From: an uncultured Sphingomonadaceae bacterium | GTDB taxonomy: Bacteria; Pseudomonadota; Alphaproteobacteria; Sphingomonadales; Sphingomonadaceae | Length of the DNA: 26,532 nt | NCBI GenBank assembly: GCA_938003725.1 | Contig: CALKXX010000169.1 | Coordinates: 1 to 26,532 of the forward strand | Reading direction: 5' to 3' | Notes under the pieces: generated by a model | Told to the model about the DNA's origin: nothing | What the model saw: the letters and a program-made list of their open reading frames with translations, nothing else | Database searches by the model: none | Shown here: one piece after another, positions 9,009 through 16,468 of the stretch | How positions within the stretch are numbered: the stretch's first letter is position 1 | Layout of the letters: every line of letters starts with the position of its first letter | Position numbers and translations under genes: made by a program

Positions 9009-10448
9009 ATGACCAAGCTAAAAGATATTTATCCACTTTATCTTAACAATGAAGCCATTCAGCCAAATACCGATCTGGAAGTCACCGACAAGTTCACCAA
9101 TGAAGTTGCCTTCCGAACCGCACTGGCAACGCCGGATGTTATCGAAGAGGCTATTGCCGGGGCGGTAAGGGCTGCCAAACCGATGGCCCGGATGGCCAGT
9201 TATGAACGGCAAAACGTGCTTCAACACTGTGTCGACCGCTTTCAGGAGCGTTTCGATGAACTTGCCTATTCCCTGTGCGTGGAAGCCGGCAAGCCGATCA
9301 AGGATGCTGAGGGCGAAGCAGGGCGATTGATTGATACATTCCGCATCGCCGCAGAGGAATCGGTTCGAAATTATGGCGAGGTACAACCGCTAGACATATC
9401 CGCTCGTGCCAAAGGCTATATGGGTATGTGGAAACGCGTCCCCATCGGCCCGTGCAGTTTCATTTCTCCGTTTAACTTTCCGCTCAATCTGGCGGCGCAT
9501 AAAATTGCGCCGGCCATTGCAGTCGGTTGCCCGTTTGTGATGAAACCTGCGAGCAAGACGCCGCTGGGTGCAATCATCATGGGTGAAATTTTGGCAGAGA
9601 CTGATCTGCCCAAAGGCGCCTTCTCGATTCTGCCCGCAAGTCGGGATGGCGCCGATTTATTCACGGTGGACGAGCGCCTGAAATTGCTTTCTTTCACGGG
9701 TTCGCCGGGCGTTGGTTGGGATTTGAAAGCAAAGGCCGGAAAGAAACCGGTCATATTGGAGCTTGGCGGCAACGCCGGTGTGATTGTTGATCACGATGCG
9801 GATCTGGATGACGCGTTGGAACGGATAATATTCGGTGCATTTTATCAGTCTGGCCAAAGTTGTATCGGGGTACAGCGGATCATCATTCACGAATCTGTCT
9901 ATGACAAGTTTAGAGATATGCTGGTCGCGAAAACCAAATCATTGGTTGCCGGCGACCCGAAAGATCGCAACACATTCATCGGTCCGATGATTTCCGAAGG
10001 TGAAGCAAAGCGGTTAGACGGCTGGATACAAAGTGCGGTCGAGGGCGGGGCTACATTGCTTTGCGGCGGAAAGCGCGACGGCAATATGCTAGAAGCAACG
10101 TTGCTGGAAAATGTCAATTCAAACGCAGATGCCAATCGCGAAGAAGCTTTTGGTCCACTAGCATTGCTCTCCAAATTCAGTGACTTTGGCGATGCGCTAA
10201 ATGAAGTAAATGACAGCAAATTTGGTCTGCAGGCGGGCATCTTTACGCGCGATCTGTTCAAGACTTTAGATGCATGGGATGAACTGGACGTCGGCGGCGT
10301 CGTGATCAACGACGTGCCATCTTACCGTGTCGACAATATGCCTTATGGCGGCGTCAAGGACAGCGGTCTGGGGCGCGAGGGTATTAGGTTCGCAATGGAG
10401 GACATGACCGAGATTCGCAATCTTGTAATCCGCAGGCGCGCGGATTGA
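9009..10448 (+). CDS. NAD(P)+-dependent aldehyde dehydrogenase family protein
   Basis: A 479-residue ALDH superfamily enzyme oxidising an aldehyde to an acid. The conserved asparagine of SPFNFPLN is N156. FTGSPGVG marks the cofactor site, E251 (LELGGN) is the general base, and C285 (SGQSCIGVQR) is the nucleophile. The EEAFGP motif binds the nicotinamide ribose. The overall form resembles the GAPN/lactaldehyde dehydrogenase-like branch. ATG 9009 is chosen because AGGA precedes it by six bases; a GTG at 8994 would overlap the upstream stop and lacks a better site. Directly behind the ThDP enzyme, it may oxidise an aldehyde made or consumed by that enzyme, but the substrate is unknown. Confidence 0.93.
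   Translation: MTKLKDIYPLYLNNEAIQPNTDLEVTDKFTNEVAFRTALATPDVIEEAIAGAVRAAKPMARMASYERQNVLQHCVDRFQERFDELAYSLCVEAGKPIKDAEGEAGRLIDTFRIAAEESVRNYGEVQPLDISARAKGYMGMWKRVPIGPCSFISPFNFPLNLAAHKIAPAIAVGCPFVMKPASKTPLGAIIMGEILAETDLPKGAFSILPASRDGADLFTVDERLKLLSFTGSPGVGWDLKAKAGKKPVILELGGNAGVIVDHDADLDDALERIIFGAFYQSGQSCIGVQRIIIHESVYDKFRDMLVAKTKSLVAGDPKDRNTFIGPMISEGEAKRLDGWIQSAVEGGATLLCGGKRDGNMLEATLLENVNSNADANREEAFGPLALLSKFSDFGDALNEVNDSKFGLQAGIFTRDLFKTLDAWDELDVGGVVINDVPSYRVDNMPYGGVKDSGLGREGIRFAMEDMTEIRNLVIRRRAD
10427..10446 (+). terminator. Hairpin overlapping the ALDH stop codon
   Basis: AATCCGC (10427-10433) and GCGGATT (10440-10446) form a perfect 7-bp stem with a 6-base loop. The stem ends within the TGA stop. 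No T-run follows, so this could be a weak terminator, an mRNA 3'-end stabiliser, or chance. Confidence 0.25.
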
Positions 10449-10744
10449 ACGGGCCAGAAAAGCCTGATTCAACAAATTTGCAAACCGTGATTCGAATCGG
10501 GGGAAAACTTGTGGAAAACTTACCCCAATTACTCGGCACGACAGTTGCTAAAGCGCCACAGTTCCTATCGTTCATATCGTGCAGCATGAGTCAACACCTT
10601 AAAAAATAACAAATTTTGGTCGATTTTCGTTTGCATTGAGTGGCTGGAACAAGATAAGTAATGTTACAAAATATGGTTAACGGCAGGGTCGCGTCGGGCT
10701 GAAAGAGGGAACTGGTCTTCGGATCGGTAGAGGCAGCGGTGCAA
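10449..10744 (+). promoter_or_regulatory. Intergenic control region ahead of the cytochrome cluster
   Basis: About 296 bases without a gene. It holds a perfect 10-bp palindrome GATTCGAATC (10489-10498) and then two direct GGAAAACTT copies (10502-10510 and 10513-10521) spaced 11 bases apart, i.e. on the same helix face. Further down, TTGCAT (10631-10636) and GATAAG (10653-10658), 16 bases apart, could be a -35/-10 pair. AT-rich sequence surrounds 10600-10620. The promoter for the 10-kb operon is expected here. The elements are seen; their function is inferred. Confidence 0.4.
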
Positions 10745-12145
10745 ATGGGGATGAATATATCTTGGAATAGAAGCTGGCCGGCGGTTTTCGCCGGACTGTT
10801 TTGCGTTGCGCTGGTCGCTATCGCGTTATTTGTCTCCTCGATTGCGACACCAGAACCCGTTGAGGCTGCCCCGGGTCTGGCCAGTGGCACACATCTGGGT
10901 GTAGCGACTTGTGGAGGCACCACATGTCACGGTCGTCAGGAAGCCGATGGAGAGATAGTTCGGCAGGACGAACTCATGCGCTGGCAGGAAGAATCCACCC
11001 CAGGCGGCGCGCATAGCCGGGCGTTTCGTGTTCTGCGTGAACCCCGCAGTATAGCCATCGCAAAGCGGCTTGGTATTGGCGATGCGGCTTCGTCCGAGAA
11101 ATGTCTTGGTTGCCACAGCACACCGGCTGCGCGCAAAGGCCCGCGCTTTCAGGTAAATGACGGGGTGGGCTGCGAAGCATGTCACGGCCCCTCTTCCAGC
11201 TGGCTTTCCCCCCACTATGCCGTGGGCGCCAGTCATGCACGCAATGTATCCCTTGGCCTAACGCCGCTCGACAATCCAAAGGCGCGGGCCAGCGTCTGTC
11301 TTGATTGCCATTTTGGTAGCGCCAGCAACAACCAGTTTGTTGATCATGAGATTATGGCCGCTGGGCATCCACGTATTTCATTCGAGATGGATCTGTTCTC
11401 GACGCTACAACAACATCATGACGAAGATGTCGACTATGTCCAACGCAAGGGCAAAACCAATGCTGTACGTTTTTGGGCTGTCGGGCAAGCAATGGCTCTG
11501 GAGCGTTCGTTGAACCTGTTTGCCAAACCCGGCATTGGTACGGAAGGGATTTTCCCGGAATTTTATTTCTATGACTGCCATAGTTGTCACCGGCGAATCT
11601 ATGACGACCCCGGCGCACGTCCGACGTCAATCAACAATCCCGGCCGGCCAATTCCAGAGGGAATGCCGCCATATAATGACGAGAATATGATCATGCTCAG
11701 CGCAGCGATCCGCATCGCGGCACCCGATCTGGAAGGACAGTTTAACACGCGCTCCAAGGCCTTTCATGCTGCAATGGCAAAGGGACGCGGCCCAGCGGTA
11801 CAAGCAGCAGCCCGCCTGCGCCAAACCGCAGCAGCACTGGCCGACCGGTTTTCCCGCTCAAATTTCAACCGTGATCAAACGTTTCGGATCATGGAAAGCA
11901 TAGCCGGACAGGCTGTATCTCCGCGCTTCACCGATTATGAAGGCAGCGTACAAGCCGTGATGGCAATCGACACATTGCTTAATGGATTGGTCAATGGCGG
12001 ACAAGTGAGCGAGAAAGCGGCAAGCAGCCTGCGGGGTCAGATTAACTTTGCATATAAGGCAGTGGATGACCCGAATAGCTATAACCCATTACAATTTCGC
12101 CGAGCACTGGGCAGCGCGGTACGCACTATCCGGTCACTGCGATAA
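10745..12145 (+). CDS. Membrane-anchored five-haem cytochrome c
   Basis: An N-terminal hydrophobic segment (about residues 9-34, after MGMNISWNRSW) is a signal anchor or signal peptide leading to the periplasm. Five c-type haem sites follow: CGGTTCH (C56-H62, a CX4CH form), CLGCH (120-124), CEACH (143-147), CLDCH (185-189) and CHSCH (278-282). Family-typical phrases are GVGCEACHGP and AAGHPRISFE, as in cytochrome c554-like proteins. The last 180 residues have no haem motif and look helical. Likely role: accepts electrons on the periplasmic side and passes them to the outer-membrane components encoded downstream. Start choice is uncertain: GTG 10739, ATG 10745 and ATG 10751 are in frame, and only a weak GAGG lies upstream. 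The next gene starts 15 bases after the stop. First gene of a four-gene operon. Confidence 0.85.
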   Translation: MGMNISWNRSWPAVFAGLFCVALVAIALFVSSIATPEPVEAAPGLASGTHLGVATCGGTTCHGRQEADGEIVRQDELMRWQEESTPGGAHSRAFRVLREPRSIAIAKRLGIGDAASSEKCLGCHSTPAARKGPRFQVNDGVGCEACHGPSSSWLSPHYAVGASHARNVSLGLTPLDNPKARASVCLDCHFGSASNNQFVDHEIMAAGHPRISFEMDLFSTLQQHHDEDVDYVQRKGKTNAVRFWAVGQAMALERSLNLFAKPGIGTEGIFPEFYFYDCHSCHRRIYDDPGARPTSINNPGRPIPEGMPPYNDENMIMLSAAIRIAAPDLEGQFNTRSKAFHAAMAKGRGPAVQAAARLRQTAAALADRFSRSNFNRDQTFRIMESIAGQAVSPRFTDYEGSVQAVMAIDTLLNGLVNGGQVSEKAASSLRGQINFAYKAVDDPNSYNPLQFRRALGSAVRTIRSLR

Positions 12146-12160
12146 TATGGGAGATTTGAT

Positions 12161-14149
12161 TTGAAAAATCTTCGCTTTACTGCTGCCATATCTGCGGCGG
12201 CTCTTACACTATCTTCTTGTGGCGGAGGCGGTGGAAGTAATGATTTCGGCGGCACACCCTCGCCTTCTCCAACCCCCTCGCCAACCCCGACTGCACCTCC
12301 TGTATATGGCAATGGCGGGGAATATTTACCGCCTGCCAAGGAACTATTGACGGTTGCCGATGTACAAACTGTGATAGCGCAAGCGGTCGGAGAAGCCACT
12401 GCACGCAACCTGCCTTCGGTCATCGCGGTTACCGACCGCGTTGGTAATGTCCTTGCTGTTTTCCAGATGAATGGCGCCCCTATCATGGCCTCTGCAAGCG
12501 ATGAGACCATCAATGGTCCAGCCGTTAATCCGGAAGGGTTGCAGGGCGCGAAGGTGCCTGCAACGATCGCGGCGATTTCTAAGGCGGTTACCGGTGCCTA
12601 TTTGTCCAGCGCCGGCAATGCCTTTTCGACCCGTACAGCCAGCCAAATTGTGCAAGAACATTTTCCGCCTTCCCCGACGACAGTCGGCTTGGAAAGCGGT
12701 CCCCTGTTCGGTGTGCAGTTCAGCCAGCTCCCATGCTCTGACCTTTCCGCCCGTTTTGGTACTGGGCCATCAGGCCTGATCGGCCCGAAACGCTCACCAC
12801 TGGGATTGTCAGCAGATCCAGGCGGCCTTCCTCTTTACAAAAACGGGGTGGTCGTCGGCGCAATTGGTGTGATGGGTGACGGCGACTATGGTTTTGACCG
12901 CAACATTCTTGATGTCGACAAGGATGATGAGGAAGCCATTGCTCTAGCCGGAATACAGGGCTTTGCTCCGCCTGCTTCCATCACCGCAAACCGGATTTCA
13001 GTGGACGGCACTTCGTTGCGTTTTAGTGACATGACGGTAAGCGACCTTTCCCCTTTGCAAAGCAATTTTGCAGCGATCAACGGATCGTCCGGGGCTCTGG
13101 TGGCTGTTAGGGGCTATAACGCGGTGCCAATCATTACCGGCACAGCCTATGGTACCGAAAGGTCAGGTATCCGCGCCTCCACAGCCGCAGAGTTTAAAAA
13201 CCGTGATGCCTTTATCCTAACCGACGGCAGTGGAACCAATCGTTTCCCGATCCGCGCAGCGACTGACGGTGCGGATGTTGCCAATCCGCTATCCGAGTTA
13301 GAAGTGCGCGCGATCCTGGAAGAGGCATTTATCGTGATGACACGAGCCCGAGCGCAAATCCGTCAACCTCTGGATAGCCGCGCTCAGGTTAGTATTTCAC
13401 TGGTTGATACGCATGGTGAAATTCTTGGTGTTGTCCGCTCCCCGGATGCTCCCATTTTTGGTACTGATGTCTCGTTGCAAAAAGCACGCACGGCGTCGTT
13501 TTTCTCCAATTCGGTCGCAGCGACACAGATGTTGGCCGTTGGCGATGCCGCACCCTATGTGCAGGACATACGTACATTCTTGAATGATCCCAATGCACTA
13601 ACCGGAACAGTGGCTTTCGCTGATCGTTCCGGCGGCAACCTGGCGCGCCCCTATTTCCCTGACGGCGAAGTTGGAAGGCCGCATGGGCCGCTCTCAAAAC
13701 CAATTGAAAAATTCAACCCGTTCAACGTTGGCCTGCAACTTGATCTTGTTATCGGCAATATTGGCGCGCATGTAGATTTTGTCGGCGATCCGACAATGGA
13801 AGATACACCGCAGCGCTGCACCACATTGCCAGACGCAGCGCCCGGCCAGAATCGCCTGGAAAACGGCATTCAAATTTTTCCGGGCAGCGTACCGATCTAT
13901 CGCGGCAACACGTTAATCGGTGGATTGGGTGTATCGGGCGACGGCATTGATCAGGATGACATGATCAGTTTTCTGGGCCTGCATAATGCGGGATTGAGAG
14001 TTGGCGGGATTGGCAACGCGCCAAAGGCGATCCGGGCGGACAATATCGTCGTCGATTTGGGCAACGCGAATGTCCGCCTCCGCTATGTAAACTGCCCATT
14101 CGCACCCTTTCTCGACACTGACGATCAGAATGTCTGTGAGGGATTGTAA
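12161..14149 (+). CDS. Lipoprotein with two GlcG/HbpS-type haem-binding-family domains
   Basis: A 662-residue protein with a lipoprotein signal (LTLSSC, C20), a glycine stretch, then a Ser/Pro/Thr linker (about 31-47). Domain one (about 62-275) starts LTVADVQTVIAQAV, has AVTDRVGNVLAVFQM and closes with GGLPLYKNGVVVGAIGV. Domain two (about 395-640) repeats the plan: LSELEVRAILEEA, SLVDTHGEILGVVR, and SVPIYRGNTLIGGLGVSGDG. These match the GlcG/HbpS (PF03928, 'haem-degrading') fold as I know it. No CXXCH is present. Cysteines occur at the domain ends, e.g. RYVNCPF and NVCEGL. TTG 12161 is the start, with GGGAG nine bases upstream. It lies between two multihaem genes, so a haem-binding, haem-delivery or scaffold role at the outer or inner membrane is plausible. 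Haem binding is inferred from the family only. Confidence 0.8.
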   Translation: MKNLRFTAAISAAALTLSSCGGGGGSNDFGGTPSPSPTPSPTPTAPPVYGNGGEYLPPAKELLTVADVQTVIAQAVGEATARNLPSVIAVTDRVGNVLAVFQMNGAPIMASASDETINGPAVNPEGLQGAKVPATIAAISKAVTGAYLSSAGNAFSTRTASQIVQEHFPPSPTTVGLESGPLFGVQFSQLPCSDLSARFGTGPSGLIGPKRSPLGLSADPGGLPLYKNGVVVGAIGVMGDGDYGFDRNILDVDKDDEEAIALAGIQGFAPPASITANRISVDGTSLRFSDMTVSDLSPLQSNFAAINGSSGALVAVRGYNAVPIITGTAYGTERSGIRASTAAEFKNRDAFILTDGSGTNRFPIRAATDGADVANPLSELEVRAILEEAFIVMTRARAQIRQPLDSRAQVSISLVDTHGEILGVVRSPDAPIFGTDVSLQKARTASFFSNSVAATQMLAVGDAAPYVQDIRTFLNDPNALTGTVAFADRSGGNLARPYFPDGEVGRPHGPLSKPIEKFNPFNVGLQLDLVIGNIGAHVDFVGDPTMEDTPQRCTTLPDAAPGQNRLENGIQIFPGSVPIYRGNTLIGGLGVSGDGIDQDDMISFLGLHNAGLRVGGIGNAPKAIRADNIVVDLGNANVRLRYVNCPFAPFLDTDDQNVCEGL

Positions 14150-14154
14150 CCACT

Positions 14155-16467
14155 GTGCCGGCTTTCACCTCATCTTTAGTGCCAATCGTAGCGGCAATAT
14201 CCGGGCAAGCCGGACAGATGCCTGCCCAAAATGCTTCGATCGAGGACATGGAGACATCACTCAATGCGCTGTTAGCCAGTAAGGATTTTGACTGGCTTGA
14301 GGTTGAGCATGTTTCGGCTGACATGGCCGATGAGTTTGCCTACGCCGTAAACGATCACGGACAGTTTGAGCTTCCCCTTGAGTTTGCGCCCCCCGAACCG
14401 CCGCCACCTGTGAACTTGCTGGCTGGATTGGACTTCGATCTTGGCAAGGCCACTGTTTTGAACATGGCTGAACAACAAACCGGTGCATCGGCCGGCGCAT
14501 CGATGGGTCAGGAATATGCCTTGCTGCAATCGGGGGCCGGCCAACGACCGCCCGGCATGGACCCGAACGATGAGCGAGATGATCAGGAAGACCTGGATGA
14601 TAATGATGTTATTGATCAGGTAGCTGAACAACCTGATATTCTTGGGCCCCCGCAATTGGGCGATCCCCAACCGGAACTGGGAGGCATCGAGGCCGACGAG
14701 GTTTTGATGGATGGCCGCCGCCGCCCCGGTGTGCAAAAAGAACTACCGGACGCCGTGACACAGTTCAATCCAGGCGCTGTACGCGCACCGCCGCCCGAGG
14801 CTTTTCCTACCGACGAGTTTCCCGTTCCCGATCGCTGGCGCATATTGCAGACCCTATGCCCCGACAAAGCTGGAGACCAAAGCATATTCAAGCTGTTCAA
14901 GGCGCTGCGCGGCAATTGTCACAGCACGCTTAACCCTTATAATCAAAACGTCCTAAAGGGCGACAAACCCATACCCGAAGACAAGAAACCATCTTTCCTG
15001 AAAGGAGACGATTGGTTTTTTGTGGTCAATGCAATTTCAGACACGATTATCGAACCGCGAAGCTTTCCCATTCCCGTCGGTGTGCAAACAACCGAACGTA
15101 CGAATAGCATTGACGTGTTCGGGCGATCCGGGTCGGAGGTCTACGCACAGACGTTTATAACCGGCGTAGCGCTGATAAAGGGTTCGACTGCCTATAAGCC
15201 ACCTGATGTGGAGTATCGCCTGACGCTAGCGACACAGGTCAATCATGTAAATGTGCCGGAACGACGGGTTCTGTTCGTTGAGCCGTCCAAGACATCCAAT
15301 CGTACCGACTGGTTTGTCGGCGTGCAGGAAGCATTTTTTGACTATCACATCCGCAATACATCCTCGCGCTATGACTTTGATAGTTTCCGGATCGGCATAC
15401 AGCCGATGCAGGCCGATTTTCGCGGGTTCCTGTTTCAGGACAATCAGCTTGGCTTTCGCTTATTTGGTACCCGAGACAACAACCGGGTGCAGTATAATCT
15501 GGGCGCTTTTGTCCAACTTGAAAAAGACACCAATAGCGGCCTCAATGATATTTTTCAGACGCCGCGCGAGAGTTATATTTTCTTTGCCAATCTCTATCGA
15601 CAGGATTTACCCTTTGTCGGCCTAACCAGCCAGTTCAGCGTCACCTATAATATGAACCGGGAAAAGAGCGATATTGAGATTGATGACAATGGTTTTCCGG
15701 TTCGCCCTGCCCTGATCGGTGATCTGCGCGGACGCGCCTATGACGTTGTTTATCCCGGATATGCTGTCGATGGGCGCATTGGACGGATCAACCTGACCGG
15801 ACAAGTTTACGGCGCATTCGGCGAGGATCGGAATAGTATCTTCACGAGTGAACCGGCCAATATCGCGGCCTATTTTGCCGCGGCCGAAGCAAGCTATGAT
15901 GTCGACTTCCTGCGCTTCCGTGCTTCTGGCCTGTTCGCGAGCGGCGATGGCAATCCTTATAACAATACCGAATCCGGTTTCGATGCGATCTTCGAAAACC
16001 CAATCTTTGCCGGAGCCGATACAAGTTACTGGATCAGGCAAACGATTCCTTTTGCCGGCGGCGGACGCGCCATCAGCATCAACGGGCGTAATGGCATATT
16101 AAACTCGCTCCGGTCCTCGAAAGAACAAGGCCAAAGCAACTTCAACAACCCGGGTACGATTTTGGCAGGAGTTGGCGTCGATGCCGATGTTACACCGGAT
16201 TTCCGCTTGTCGGCCAACGCCAATCATCTGTGGTTCCATAAAACGGAATCATTAGAGGCTCTGCGCGTAGAAGGTTCTATTCCCAAAGATATTGGTTGGG
16301 ACTTGTCGGTTGCGGGTATCTACCGACCGAAAGCCACCCAGAATATTGTATTCCGGTTATCTGGTGCGGCATTGTTGCCCGGCAAAGGATTCAAAGACCT
16401 GTTTGATCAGACGGACCGCCGAAAATTCCACTATTCCATTCTATTCAACGCGATAGCGGCTTTCTGA
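14155..16467 (+). CDS. Predicted outer-membrane beta-barrel protein of the cytochrome cluster
   Basis: A 770-residue protein. The first 230 residues are Pro/Asp/Glu-rich and probably disordered (PPEPPPPV, DERDDQEDLDDND). From about residue 270 onward there are many alternating hydrophobic/polar strands with aromatic ends (YRLTLATQVNHV, FRGFLFQD, YNLGAFVQLE, LTGQVYGAFG, FRLSGAALL). The chain ends in FNAIAAF, a C-terminal phenylalanine as in outer-membrane barrels. I cannot assign it to the MtrB/PioB family by eye. Position between cytochrome genes suggests a porin sheath for electron transfer. GTG 14155 is the only early start available (in-frame stop at 14137-14139), with GAGGGA 11 bases before it. 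The N-terminus MPAFTSSLVPIVAAISG is hydrophobic but lacks basic residues, so the signal peptide is atypical. The gene lies five bases after its upstream neighbour and one base before the next. Confidence 0.72.
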   Translation: MPAFTSSLVPIVAAISGQAGQMPAQNASIEDMETSLNALLASKDFDWLEVEHVSADMADEFAYAVNDHGQFELPLEFAPPEPPPPVNLLAGLDFDLGKATVLNMAEQQTGASAGASMGQEYALLQSGAGQRPPGMDPNDERDDQEDLDDNDVIDQVAEQPDILGPPQLGDPQPELGGIEADEVLMDGRRRPGVQKELPDAVTQFNPGAVRAPPPEAFPTDEFPVPDRWRILQTLCPDKAGDQSIFKLFKALRGNCHSTLNPYNQNVLKGDKPIPEDKKPSFLKGDDWFFVVNAISDTIIEPRSFPIPVGVQTTERTNSIDVFGRSGSEVYAQTFITGVALIKGSTAYKPPDVEYRLTLATQVNHVNVPERRVLFVEPSKTSNRTDWFVGVQEAFFDYHIRNTSSRYDFDSFRIGIQPMQADFRGFLFQDNQLGFRLFGTRDNNRVQYNLGAFVQLEKDTNSGLNDIFQTPRESYIFFANLYRQDLPFVGLTSQFSVTYNMNREKSDIEIDDNGFPVRPALIGDLRGRAYDVVYPGYAVDGRIGRINLTGQVYGAFGEDRNSIFTSEPANIAAYFAAAEASYDVDFLRFRASGLFASGDGNPYNNTESGFDAIFENPIFAGADTSYWIRQTIPFAGGGRAISINGRNGILNSLRSSKEQGQSNFNNPGTILAGVGVDADVTPDFRLSANANHLWFHKTESLEALRVEGSIPKDIGWDLSVAGIYRPKATQNIVFRLSGAALLPGKGFKDLFDQTDRRKFHYSILFNAIAAF

Positions 16468-16468
16468 T

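Noticed and set aside
14890..14930. Cys-His (NCHS) in the barrel protein as a haem site
   Set aside because: The nearest upstream cysteine is more than 20 residues away, so it is not a CXXCH motif; a disulfide is more likely.
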